Shown: positions 1 through 6,841, counted from the stretch's first letter. The stretch is DNA of 14,886 nucleotides from Burkholderiales bacterium (GCA_005800795.1 SYEN01000220.1:1-14886), one strand, 5' to 3'. The notes: a model not told the origin generated them from the letters alone. A program made the numbers and translations.

Positions 1-252
1 CGCAAGGCCAAAATTCAGGCAGAGCGATTTCGCGTGGCCAATATGCAAGTAACCGTTCGGCTCTGGCGGAAAGCGCGTGCGGATTCTTGCTGAATCCGGC
101 GGTGCATTTACGTGGGTTCTGGCCGGGCCGGGCTTGCCGCCCCAGCCGCGGTTGACATGCTTGCCTGCAGCGATATCTGCGTCGATGATGTTGCGGATAA
201 AGTTGCTCGCGGGTACGGCAGGTGCTGCGGGAGTTTTGTTCTTTTCGCTCAT
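1..252 (-). CDS. glnS: Glutaminyl-tRNA synthetase, N-terminal part (cut by window edge)
   Basis: This cytoplasmic class I aminoacyl-tRNA synthetase charges tRNA-Gln with glutamine. Only the first 84 residues lie in the window; the frame stays open to base 1. Residues 17-27 (NFIRNIIDADI) and 59-84 (TRFPPEPNGYLHIGHAKS followed by LCLNFGLA) match the conserved GlnRS start, including the class I HIGH signature at residues 70-73. Between GKH (residues 30-32) and TRFPPEPNG there are about 26 residues rich in Gly, Pro and Arg that Escherichia coli GlnRS, from memory, lacks; similar insertions occur in some Burkholderiales. The ATG at 252 has no Shine-Dalgarno-like sequence. It lies 11 bp behind the stop of the LysR-type gene, so the two may be cotranscribed, or glnS may use a promoter at the end of that gene. 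Identity is near certain. Confidence 0.95.
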   Translation of the reverse strand, partial: MSEKNKTPAAPAVPASNFIRNIIDADIAAGKHVNRGWGGKPGPARTHVNAPPDSARIRTRFPPEPNGYLHIGHAKSLCLNFGLA

Positions 253-260
253 GGTGCGCT

Positions 261-266
261 ATTTTA
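261..266 (-). promoter_or_regulatory. Possible -10 element (TAAAAT) just before glnS
   Basis: On the minus strand TAAAAT lies 8 bases before the glnS ATG and includes the TAA stop of the LysR-type gene. If used, transcription would begin at or within a few bases of the start codon and give a leaderless message. This would fit the missing Shine-Dalgarno sequence. No good -35 hexamer is visible 16-18 bp upstream, so this is a suggestion only. Confidence 0.25.
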
Positions 267-1220
267 CCGTGCGCTACGCTCTGAACGCTCCCGTCCATGG
301 TGAATCATGGTGAGTTCCTCGGGGTCGAAGGCTGCGATAGCGTCCTCGGCAAAATCGAGAAAGGCCGCGATTTTGCCGGGTAACGGGCGTGTCTTCCGAT
401 ACAAGGCGTAAAGCGGCGGGCCGCCCACGCACGTCCAGTCGCCCAGTACGCGTTTTAACTGGCCCGTGGCGATCAATGCGGGGTCAAAAAATCCGATGCG
501 CACCAGGCCAACGCCAGCCAGTGCTGCCGCGACCAGCCCTTCGCGCTCATTGGTGACCAATGCTGATTGCACTTTTACAATTTCGTGTTCGTTGCCCCGC
601 CAAAAGTCCCAGGTATCGAGCGGCTTGCCCGCCCACGTGGGATTCAGAATGACGCAACGGCGCTTGGCCAGTTCGCGTGGATGGGCCGGTTCTCCAGTGG
701 CTTTAAGGTAGGCGGGTGCGCCATAGACACCGAAGCGGACTTCGCACAATTTGCGTGCGATCAAATTCGAGACCGGCGCTTCGCCCACATAGAGCAACAG
801 ATCAACACCATCGGCGTGCATCTGGATGGGGTCGGTCATCTGGCGGCATTCGACGGTGAGTTCCGGGTGCTGGCGCGTGAATTCAGGCAATCGCGGCATT
901 ATGACATGCCGTGTAATCGGGACGCTGATGCCGACACTGAGTGTTCCCTTGAGCCGTGCCCGCATGCCCGATGCCGAAGCGTCCAGTTCGGATAGCCGGT
1001 CAAGAATCTCGCGTCCGCGGCGGCAGAATTCCTCACCGTCTTCGGTCAGCTTGAGCTGGCGGGTGGTGCGATAGAACAGCGTTACATGAAAACGCTTTTC
1101 CAGAGCGGAGATGGCATGACTTACCGCAGAGGGCGTCACGTTCAGCGATGCGGCGGCTTTCGCAAAACTGCCTGCATCGGCGGCGCGCACGGCCATCTCG
1201 ATTTGCCGCACTCTGTCCAT
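264..1220 (-). CDS. LysR-type transcriptional regulator
   Basis: This is a DNA-binding regulator of 318 residues, the usual LysR-family length. The N-terminal winged helix-turn-helix is clear: FAKAAASLNVTPSAVSHAIS at residues 19-38, then a wing with LTEDGEEF at 58-65. The rest is the effector-binding domain (from about residue 90), which senses a small molecule in this family. I chose the ATG at 1220 over the one at 1253 because GGAG sits about 7 bases before it and because the protein then starts MDRVRQIEMAV, the normal LysR start. The gene is divergent from a Bug binding protein and a VOC enzyme. LysR regulators commonly control the gene divergent to them, so it probably regulates that pair and its own expression. 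The ligand is unknown. The C-terminus ends in a basic tail (ERSERSAR). Confidence 0.93.
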   Translation of the reverse strand: MDRVRQIEMAVRAADAGSFAKAAASLNVTPSAVSHAISALEKRFHVTLFYRTTRQLKLTEDGEEFCRRGREILDRLSELDASASGMRARLKGTLSVGISVPITRHVIMPRLPEFTRQHPELTVECRQMTDPIQMHADGVDLLLYVGEAPVSNLIARKLCEVRFGVYGAPAYLKATGEPAHPRELAKRRCVILNPTWAGKPLDTWDFWRGNEHEIVKVQSALVTNEREGLVAAALAGVGLVRIGFFDPALIATGQLKRVLGDWTCVGGPPLYALYRKTRPLPGKIAAFLDFAEDAIAAFDPEELTMIHHGRERSERSAR

Positions 1221-1256
1221 GGGGATCTCCGCGCTGGTTGTAATCCGGCGCATTAT

Positions 1257-1275
1257 TCATGAATATTGCTCATGA
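1257..1275. promoter_or_regulatory. Candidate LysR-type operator in the divergent gap
   Basis: The sequence TCATGAATATTGCTCATGA has two copies of the self-palindromic hexamer TCATGA with 7 bases between, giving a 19-bp site with dyad symmetry. Its left half lies within a perfect 12-bp palindrome, TATTCATGAATA (1254-1265). It lies 37 bp upstream of the regulator start and 80 bp upstream of the Bug gene start, the usual place for a LysR-type recognition site. The sequence is seen; the assignment is inferred. Confidence 0.45.
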
Positions 1276-1295
1276 GTGTAGTGCCCCGCAATGTC

Positions 1296-1324
1296 TCGAC
1301 GCTGGGGGTTGTGGTTTCTACAAT
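1296..1324 (+). promoter_or_regulatory. Possible sigma70 promoter for the Bug-VOC pair
   Basis: TACAAT (1319-1324) is one base from the -10 consensus. At a 17-bp spacing upstream is TCGACG (1296-1301), which matches TTGACA at four of six positions. A good -10 with a poor -35 is typical of activator-dependent promoters, and the candidate operator lies 20 bp further upstream. The leader to the ATG at 1355 would be short, about 24 bases, and holds the AAGGAGAA ribosome binding site (1343-1350). Confidence 0.35.
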
Positions 1325-1354
1325 GGGTCTGAATCGAAATTCAAGGAGAACACC

Positions 1355-2347
1355 ATGCAACGCCGTCAGATCAAACTGTCTATCGGTGCCGGTTTTTGCG
1401 CGTTGCTGACGTCGTTGCAAACGCTGGGCGCCACCACTGCGCAAACCGCCAGTTACCCCACCCGGCCCATCCGCCTCATTGTTCCGGCGGGCGCCAGCAG
1501 CAACGGCGACTATCGCGCGCGGCAGCTAGCACAGAAGGTATCGGCAGGGCTGGGCCAACAGATCATTGTCGACAATCGCCCTGGTGCAAACACCATCATA
1601 GGCACCGAAGCCGCGTCGCGCGCCACCGCCGATGGCCATACCTTGCTGTTTTCGTTTCATTCGTTCGCAATCAATCCGTTTCTGTACGGCAAGTTACCCT
1701 ACGAGTCGTCGAAGCAATTCGTGCCGGTGGCCGGATTCAACATTGTGCCAGTGGGGCTTTTCGTGAGTACGGCGGTGGCGGCGAATTCCGTCAAGGATCT
1801 GATTGCGCTGGCCAAGGCAAAGCCGGATGATCAAACCTGTGTATCGGTGGGCAATGGGTCGGGGCAGCATCTTTCTTGTCACCAATTCAACCGGCTGACG
1901 GGTTCGAAGGTCAGAGTCATCCACTACAAAGAGCTGGGGCAGGGCATCACGGATATCCTGGGTGGACAGATCAACACGGTGTTTGACGGACTGCCCCTGC
2001 CTTTGCCGCTGGTTAAAGCCGGCAAGTTGAAGGCGCTCGCGATATCCGGCGCGAGCCGCGTTCCATCGTTGCCTGCGCTACCAACGTTCCGCGAAAGTGG
2101 GCTGGCGGATTTTGATATGGCGTTTTGGACCGGCGTATTCGCGCCCTCGGGCACGCCGCCTATCGCGATTAACACTATCAACCGTGAAACCAATGCCGCG
2201 TTGAAAGCGCACGATATTGTGCAATCGCTGGTTGATACGGGTGGCGCGCCGCTAGGCGGATCACCGACGGACTTTGCGGCATTTGTGAAAGCGCAGTCGG
2301 AACGGTGGGGCGCCATCATCAAGGATTCCGGCGTGCGCCTGGATTGA
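1355..2347 (+). CDS. Bug/TctC-family periplasmic solute-binding protein
   Basis: This exported protein of 330 residues should capture a small organic acid or similar solute in the periplasm. The family serves tripartite tricarboxylate transporters, but many members have no dedicated membrane partner. Residues 1-30 form a signal peptide (basic MQRRQIK, then a hydrophobic stretch). The family core follows: YPTRPIRLIVPAG (34-46), IVDNRPGANTIIG (71-83), DGHTLL (93-98), LPYESSKQFVPV (114-125), VKAGKLKALAISGASR (220-235) and an LPTFRESG motif near 242-249. The start is fixed by AAGGAGAA five bases upstream of the ATG. Differences from the family: the usual PGGxxD loop is GASSNGD, the usual VPYKG is replaced by HYKELGQG, and two cysteines (C162, C175) could form a disulfide. 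It is probably cotranscribed with the VOC gene 22 bp downstream. Confidence 0.92.
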   Translation: MQRRQIKLSIGAGFCALLTSLQTLGATTAQTASYPTRPIRLIVPAGASSNGDYRARQLAQKVSAGLGQQIIVDNRPGANTIIGTEAASRATADGHTLLFSFHSFAINPFLYGKLPYESSKQFVPVAGFNIVPVGLFVSTAVAANSVKDLIALAKAKPDDQTCVSVGNGSGQHLSCHQFNRLTGSKVRVIHYKELGQGITDILGGQINTVFDGLPLPLPLVKAGKLKALAISGASRVPSLPALPTFRESGLADFDMAFWTGVFAPSGTPPIAINTINRETNAALKAHDIVQSLVDTGGAPLGGSPTDFAAFVKAQSERWGAIIKDSGVRLD

Positions 2348-2369
2348 TGAATCAAACGGGAGTCGTGCC

Positions 2370-2828
2370 ATGATACGTGCAACGAAGGTCGGCCATGTCG
2401 TGCTCAAGGTGGATCAACTTGATGCGTGCGTGAAGTTCTATACCGAAGTGTTGGGTTTTGAATACGTCAACCGGTTGGACAAACCGCGAGCGGTATTCCT
2501 GACGCTGGGCGTGCAGCATCACGACATCGCGTTGTTTGAAGTCCCCGCCACTGCCGACGCACCAAAGGCGAACCAGGTCGGGCTGCACCATCTTGCGCTG
2601 CGGGTCGATGACATGGCGTCGCTGAAAGAAGGCTTCGCCACGTTGCAACAGCACGGCGTCATGGTGGTACGTGCGGTGGATCACGGCACGACCCATAGCG
2701 TGTATTTCAACGACCCGTCGGGCAACCGGCTGGAGCTTTATTGCGATATCGGCGGCGATGGCCTTGAGCGCGCGCGCAAGCGCACCGCTCGTACCCTGGA
2801 AGGCTTTCCTGCGCTGGACTTTCGCTAA
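2370..2828 (+). CDS. VOC-superfamily protein (glyoxalase / extradiol dioxygenase fold)
   Basis: This 152-residue soluble protein has the two beta-alpha-beta-beta-beta repeats of the vicinal oxygen chelate fold. Repeat one starts VGHVVLKVDQLDACVKFYTE (residues 7-26) and repeat two GLHHLALRVDD (71-81), ending in VYFNDPSGNRLELY (111-124). The metal-binding positions appear present: H9, H74 (or H73) and E122. The family includes lyases, epimerases, dioxygenases and resistance proteins, so the reaction cannot be named. A GGGAG ribosome binding site precedes the ATG, and the gene lies 22 bp after the Bug gene, so the two form an operon. The residues after about 128 form a charged tail (GLERARKRTART). 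It converges on the S51 peptidase gene with only 6 bp between the two stops. Confidence 0.88.
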   Translation: MIRATKVGHVVLKVDQLDACVKFYTEVLGFEYVNRLDKPRAVFLTLGVQHHDIALFEVPATADAPKANQVGLHHLALRVDDMASLKEGFATLQQHGVMVVRAVDHGTTHSVYFNDPSGNRLELYCDIGGDGLERARKRTARTLEGFPALDFR

Positions 2829-2834
2829 TCAGCG

Positions 2835-3533
2835 CTAGCCAAGGTAACGCGTGGGAAGTGCTTTCTCGACGAACCCACGCCCCTTGCGTGTGACGCGCCA
2901 CGCCTTCGCACGCGGCAGGCTGCTGACGGCTTGCTTGAACTTGCCATCGGCAAAGTGCAACGCCGCGCCATCGTCGGCGGCCATGCCATCCATGATCTTG
3001 CCACTGGCGACGAACTTGCGGTAGGTGGGACGGCGCAGCGGTTCGCTGTTGTAGTGCGGGCAGCTACTGCCATTGAGCAGCCCGAGGCACGGCATGGCGG
3101 TCAGCGCGACCGCCACCGAATCCGTGACGCCTTGTTCAAACCAGCAGATCGAACCTGCGCTGGCGCCACCGAGCACAATGCCTTTTTCGTAGGCCTGGCG
3201 CAGATACACATCAAGCTGCCACTCGCGCCACACCGCCAGCATGCTGCGAGTGTTGCCGCCGCCGACGTAGATGGCGTCGTGTTCCATCACAAATGACTCC
3301 AGATTACGCGGCGTGCGCGCGAACAGCGGCAGATGCGTGGGCTTGCAGTTGAATTGGCTGAAGCCCGCGTAAAAGCGCAACCGGCCCGCGTTGGCATCAC
3401 CGTGCGCCGCACCGATGAAGCAGACTTTCGGCTTCTTCTTGCCGGTGAGGCCGAGGAAATACTCGATCAACAGCAGGTTATCGAGTGCTTCCGGGATAGC
3501 CGCGCCGCCGATGGCGAGGATTTGCTTTTTCAT
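2835..3533 (-). CDS. Peptidase S51 family protein (peptidase E-like serine hydrolase)
   Basis: This cytoplasmic serine hydrolase of 232 residues resembles dipeptidase E and cyanophycinase. In this family a serine on a sharp nucleophile elbow cleaves small aspartyl peptides or related amides. Visible landmarks are FIGAAHGD (39-46), the YVGGGNT motif (89-95), the nucleophile elbow GGASAGS with S125, the SCPHYN segment with H160, and AADDGAALHF (185-194). The length fits the family. It is the last gene of a minus-strand operon and begins 19 bp after the stop of the upstream Bug gene, with no strong ribosome binding site, suggesting translation coupled to that gene. Why a peptidase travels with an enolase-superfamily enzyme and Bug proteins is not known; a role in hydrolysing an imported amide or aspartyl compound is only a guess. 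Confidence 0.9.
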   Translation of the reverse strand: MKKQILAIGGAAIPEALDNLLLIEYFLGLTGKKKPKVCFIGAAHGDANAGRLRFYAGFSQFNCKPTHLPLFARTPRNLESFVMEHDAIYVGGGNTRSMLAVWREWQLDVYLRQAYEKGIVLGGASAGSICWFEQGVTDSVAVALTAMPCLGLLNGSSCPHYNSEPLRRPTYRKFVASGKIMDGMAADDGAALHFADGKFKQAVSSLPRAKAWRVTRKGRGFVEKALPTRYLG

Positions 3534-3552
3534 GGTTCGCTTGTTGCTTTAC

Positions 3553-4536
3553 CTATTGTTCGATTTTCACACCCGCCTGCTTGATGACCTTGCCCCACTT
3601 CGCCACTTCGTCACGCAAGAATTGCTCGAAGTGCGCGGGTGTGCCGGCCACCGGATCGATGCCCATTTGCGTCAGGCGGTCGCGGATATCCTGGCGCTTG
3701 CCCGCGGTTTGCAGTTCGCCGCTGAGCTTGTCGACGGCAGTCTTGGGCGTGCCTGCGGGCGCGAGCCAACCGACCCAGGTGCCGCCGGTGACATTGACGC
3801 CGGTTTCGATCAGCGTGGGAATGTCGGGCGCGGAGGCGATGCGTTTGTCGGACGCCATGCCGAGCGCCTTGATGCGTCCCGCCTTCACGTGCGGCATCAT
3901 CGATGACGGCGTATCCATCAGGATTTGAATCTCTCCGCCCGCGAGGGCCTGTGTGGCCGGAGCCGTGCCTTTGTAGGGCACGTGGTTTAACTTGATGCCG
4001 GTGGTGAGCATCAACAGTTCGGTGGTGAGGTGGGCGGCCGCGCCGATGCCGCTGGAGCCGAAGGCAATCGTGCCGGGCCTGGTTTTCGCCAGCGCCACCA
4101 GTTCCTTCGCATCCTTTGCCGCCAGGTTGTTGGTGGCGATCAGGATCAGCGGTGCCGTCACCAGCAGCGAAACCGGGGCGAAACTCTTGATCGAGTCATA
4201 CGGCAGCTTCGGATACAGCGTCTGATTCGCCGCGTGCGCCGCAATCACCGAGGCGAGAGTGTAGCCGTCCGGCGTGGCTTTCGATGCGAGGTCCACGCCC
4301 AGAATGCTGTTGGCGCCCGGGCGGTTGTCCACCAATACGTTTTGATTGACGGCTTTGGAAACTTCCTGCGCGAAAATACGTGTGACAACATCGGTAATGC
4401 CGCCGGGCGTGTACGGCACGATCACGCGAATCGGGCGCGCGGGGTACGCCTGCTGTGCCACTGCGCTTTGCAGGGGCGCGAGCAGGCAGGGGGTGATTAC
4501 CGAGAGGATAACGTAAGTATTTGTTTTAAACGACAT
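3553..4536 (-). CDS. Bug/TctC-family periplasmic solute-binding protein
   Basis: A 327-residue exported binding protein. The signal peptide spans about residues 1-28 (MSFKTNTYVILSVITPCLLA, then PLQSAVAQ). The core motifs are textbook: YPARPIRVIVPYTPGGITD (31-49), VLVDNRPGANSILG (67-80), TPDGYTL (88-94), LPYDSIKSFAPVS, HVPYKGTAPATQAL, HVKAGRIKALGMAS and a PDIPTLIETG motif. The ATG at 4536 is chosen because an AAGG precedes it by 9 bases and because the longer reading from 4605 would put charged, non-signal residues first and would overlap the upstream gene. It sits 26 bp after another Bug gene and 19 bp before the S51 peptidase gene, third in a four-gene operon. A near copy of its first bases is found upstream of the Bug gene at 10108-11124. 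Confidence 0.94.
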   Translation of the reverse strand: MSFKTNTYVILSVITPCLLAPLQSAVAQQAYPARPIRVIVPYTPGGITDVVTRIFAQEVSKAVNQNVLVDNRPGANSILGVDLASKATPDGYTLASVIAAHAANQTLYPKLPYDSIKSFAPVSLLVTAPLILIATNNLAAKDAKELVALAKTRPGTIAFGSSGIGAAAHLTTELLMLTTGIKLNHVPYKGTAPATQALAGGEIQILMDTPSSMMPHVKAGRIKALGMASDKRIASAPDIPTLIETGVNVTGGTWVGWLAPAGTPKTAVDKLSGELQTAGKRQDIRDRLTQMGIDPVAGTPAHFEQFLRDEVAKWGKVIKQAGVKIEQ

Positions 4537-4562
4537 TTTTATAACCTTTAAAAATGCTGATT

Positions 4563-5648
4563 CTACTCCACCCTTGCGCCGGTGGCTTTTACCACCTTGC
4601 TCCACTTGGCGACTTCTGAGCGCAAATGGTCGGCGAACAAGTCCGCGCTGCCGCCCACCGGCGTGACGCCGCTGTTGACGAAGCGCTGGCGCACATCGGG
4701 CATGCCGATGATTTTGTTGATCTCGCTGTTAAGCCGGTTGACGATTTCGCGCGGCGTGCTGGCCGGCGCCACCACGCCAAACCATACGCTGACCTCGAAG
4801 CCTTTGACGCCGGATTCATCCACCGTGGGCACTTCCGGCGCGAGTTCGGAACGCTTCATACTGGTGACTGCAATCGCCTTGACCTTGCCGCCTTTTACAT
4901 GCGGCAGTACGTTGGGGGTGTTGTCGAAAATCATCATCACATGGCCGCCCACCAGATCTACCAGCGCGGGCGCGCTGCCTTTGTACGGCACATGTACGAT
5001 TTGCGTGCCGGTCATCAGCTTGAACAGTTCCATCGACATATGGTTCGACGTGCCGCTGCCGGTGGAGGCGTAGTTCAGCTGGTTGGGCTTGGACTTGGCG
5101 AGAGCGATCAGTTCCTTGATCGAACTCACCGGCACCGAGGGATGCATCACCAGCATGTTCGGCGTTGCGCCCGCGTAAATGATGGCAGCGAAATCTTTCA
5201 GCGTGTCGTACGGCAGCTTCGCATACAGCGAGGCGTTAACGGCGAATGGCACCGCTACGCCCAGAATGGTGTAACCGTCGCCGGGCGATTTGGCGGCGAT
5301 ATCCGTGCCGATGGTGCTGCCCGCGCCGGGGCGGTTGTCGACGATGGCTTGCGCGAAGTTCGTCTCGACAAATTTCTGCGCGATGGTGCGGCCCAATGTG
5401 TCGTTGAAAGCGCCAGGCGGGAAGGGGACGATGATGCGGATTTGTTTGGCGGGGTAGGTTTGGGCCCATGCTTGTGTGGCTAGAGCTGAGCCCATAACCA
5501 CCATCGTCATTCCGGCGAAGGCCGGAATCCAGTGCGTAAACACACGGCGCGAAGCGCCGGAAATTTGCGCTGCGCGCAAGCTACAACCTGAATTCTGGCC
5601 TTCGCCAGAACGACGGTAGCGGTAGACCAGCTTCAGTGGTTCAAACAT
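4563..5648 (-). CDS. Bug/TctC-family binding protein with a repeat element inside its signal-peptide region
   Basis: A 361-residue member of the family. From residue 64 it is normal: TYPAKQIRIIVPFPPGAFND, IVDNRPGAGSTIG, DGYTILG, LPYDTLKDFAA, HVPYKGSAPALVDLVGG, HVKGGKVKAIAVTS and PEVPTVDESG. The ATG at 5648 overlaps the last 8 bases of the enolase-superfamily gene and has GAGGGG 7 bases upstream, so translation is probably coupled. Residues 12-48 are the translation of a 111-bp palindromic element; residues 1-11 (MFEPLKLVYRY) and 49-63 (MVVMGSALATQAWAQ) would join without it into a plausible short signal peptide. With it, the protein carries a long pre-region ending RRVFTHWIPAFAGMTMVVMG, which may still work as a signal peptide, or export may be impaired. 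Internal starts at residues 47 or 49 lack a ribosome binding site. Confidence 0.88.
   Translation of the reverse strand: MFEPLKLVYRYRRSGEGQNSGCSLRAAQISGASRRVFTHWIPAFAGMTMVVMGSALATQAWAQTYPAKQIRIIVPFPPGAFNDTLGRTIAQKFVETNFAQAIVDNRPGAGSTIGTDIAAKSPGDGYTILGVAVPFAVNASLYAKLPYDTLKDFAAIIYAGATPNMLVMHPSVPVSSIKELIALAKSKPNQLNYASTGSGTSNHMSMELFKLMTGTQIVHVPYKGSAPALVDLVGGHVMMIFDNTPNVLPHVKGGKVKAIAVTSMKRSELAPEVPTVDESGVKGFEVSVWFGVVAPASTPREIVNRLNSEINKIIGMPDVRQRFVNSGVTPVGGSADLFADHLRSEVAKWSKVVKATGARVE
5505..5615. repeat. 111-bp REP/MITE-like palindromic element
   Basis: The element is bounded by 28-bp inverted repeats, 5505-5532 and 5588-5615, identical at 24 of 28 positions. Each arm is itself a hairpin around the core GGCGAAGGCC. 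Inside are two more hairpins: CGGCGC-GAA-GCGCCG (5545-5559) and TTGCGC-TGC-GCGCAA (5565-5579). The arm type (CATTCCGGCGAAGGCCGGAA) is a familiar dispersed repeat in proteobacterial genomes, often mistranslated as WIPAFAGMT. Its length of 37 codons keeps the host Bug gene in frame and it falls exactly on codon boundaries. No target-site duplication is visible in the flanks. It has no coding capacity, so it would need a transposase in trans. Confidence 0.85.
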
Positions 5649-6801
5649 AACTCGGCCCCTCAATTACAGGATGTTTCATCAAAAACTCCTCGTTTACTTC
5701 TACGCCAATTCCCGGCGCTTCCAGCGGTAGCACGCAGCCGTTCTTGTCAACAACATAAGGCGAGCTCACCAGTTCATCGCGGAACAGATTGTTGCGCGAC
5801 ACGTCACCTTCGAAGTAACCGCCGTTGTCAATTGACGCCAGCACATGCACGCATGCCGCCATGTTGATGCCCGTCATCGAGGTGTGCGGGTTGCACTGAA
5901 TTTTGTAGGCCGAGGCCATATGAGCGATGCGCATGACCTCGGTGATGCCGCCGGTTTTGGACACATCTGGCTGAAATATCGTGATCACGTTGTCTTCGAT
6001 CAGGCGGCTGAACTCAAAGCGCGTGTAATGGTTTTCGCCGGCGGCGAGTGGCACGTTGCCGTAGCGGCGCAGTTCGGCATAGGCGCGGTAATCCTGCGCG
6101 GGGAAGGGTTCTTCCAGCCAGCCCACGCCGTTGGCCTCCAGCCCCGGCATCGCGGCGCGCGAGGCGGTAATGTCGTAGCCGGTGTTGGCGTCGGTCAATA
6201 TCACCAGTTCGTCACCGAAAGCCTTGCGCACGGCGGCTACGCGTTCGATATCGCGTTTGGGTGTATCGCCTATGCGCAGCTTCACCGCCTTGTAGCCCAT
6301 GGCCAGCAGCGGCTGGATTTCGTCAAGCAGCTCAGACGGCGGTTGATATCCCAGCGACACACCGCCCGCGTAAGCGGGAATCGGCCGCGACATGCCGCCC
6401 AGCAGGCGGTACAGCGGCCAACCAACCGCCTTGCCGCGGATATCCCACAGCGCCTGATCGATGCCGCTCATCGCAAGGCACGTGCCAGCACCCATGCCGT
6501 GGCTCGCCAGTTGCTTGTCGTAGATTTTTTTCCATACACCCACGACATCGGCGGCGTTCATGCCCAGCGTCAGTTGCCGCAGCGTGGTGTTTACCAGCGC
6601 CGCCACCGCACCCGGCGCGCGTCCGTGATGTGATTCGCCCCAGCCCACCAGCCCGCCGGCGGTGGTGACTTTGACGATGATCGCGTCGCGCTTGACCGCG
6701 CGGCCTACGCCCAAACTAACGGAGTCTTCAGGTTTGACGGGAAATGAGGTGGGATAAGCCTTGATGTCGACGATTTTCAGATCGGGATTCGGCGGCAGCA
6801 T
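5641..6801 (-). CDS. Enolase-superfamily enzyme, mandelate racemase / muconate lactonizing type
   Basis: This cytoplasmic Mg2+ enzyme of 386 residues abstracts the proton next to a carboxylate; relatives are racemases and sugar-acid dehydratases. The N-terminal capping domain covers about residues 1-130 and the barrel follows. Metal ligands are D204 (TDAN), E230 or E231 (WLEEPF) and E256 (AGEN). A His-Asp dyad is present as H306 (NPHTSMTG) and D279 (QPDVSKTGG), and E331 (YFEGD) matches the glutamate that assists catalysis in mandelate racemase. The second-strand motif is KxR (K174, R176) instead of the KxK of mandelate racemase, so an alpha-hydroxy or sugar acid dehydratase acting through the His-Asp dyad is likelier than a two-base racemase. 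The ATG at 6801 has GGAAAA 8 bases upstream. First gene of the operon with two Bug genes and a peptidase, so the Bug proteins may collect its substrate. Confidence 0.9.
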   Translation of the reverse strand: MLPPNPDLKIVDIKAYPTSFPVKPEDSVSLGVGRAVKRDAIIVKVTTAGGLVGWGESHHGRAPGAVAALVNTTLRQLTLGMNAADVVGVWKKIYDKQLASHGMGAGTCLAMSGIDQALWDIRGKAVGWPLYRLLGGMSRPIPAYAGGVSLGYQPPSELLDEIQPLLAMGYKAVKLRIGDTPKRDIERVAAVRKAFGDELVILTDANTGYDITASRAAMPGLEANGVGWLEEPFPAQDYRAYAELRRYGNVPLAAGENHYTRFEFSRLIEDNVITIFQPDVSKTGGITEVMRIAHMASAYKIQCNPHTSMTGINMAACVHVLASIDNGGYFEGDVSRNNLFRDELVSSPYVVDKNGCVLPLEAPGIGVEVNEEFLMKHPVIEGPSYV

Positions 6802-6835
6802 GTGGTGTTTTCCAGCGTAGGCGGCAAAGTACGCT

Positions 6836-6841
6836 ATTCTA
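6836..6841 (-). promoter_or_regulatory. Possible -10 element for the enolase-Bug-Bug-peptidase operon
   Basis: On the minus strand TAGAAT, one base from the -10 consensus, lies 34 bases before the enolase-superfamily start codon. No convincing -35 hexamer is seen at the right distance, so the promoter may need an activator. This is the only good -10 match I found in the upstream gap. Confidence 0.3.

Noticed and set aside
1716..2382. Minus-strand open frames opposite the first Bug gene
   Set aside because: Antisense shadows of a gene with a clear ribosome binding site, signal peptide and motifs.
4626..5483. Long plus-strand open frame (285 codons) opposite a Bug gene
   Set aside because: It is antisense to a gene with full family motifs; its His/Arg/Asp-rich translation is typical of a GC-driven shadow frame and it has no ribosome binding site.
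5537..5560. Tat-type twin-arginine signal (SRRVFT) in the Bug protein with the insertion
   Set aside because: The residues come from the inserted palindrome, the family is not known to use Tat, and the motif lacks the usual hydrophobic continuation, so it is probably coincidence.
5495..5625. Target-site duplication flanking the 111-bp element
   Set aside because: The flanks (ACCACCAT and GTAGCGGT on the plus strand) share no direct repeat, so classic transposition cannot be shown.
5845..6633. Plus-strand open frame (262 codons) opposite the enolase-superfamily gene
   Set aside because: Shadow of a gene with all catalytic residues present; the translation is low-complexity His/Arg/Gln-rich.
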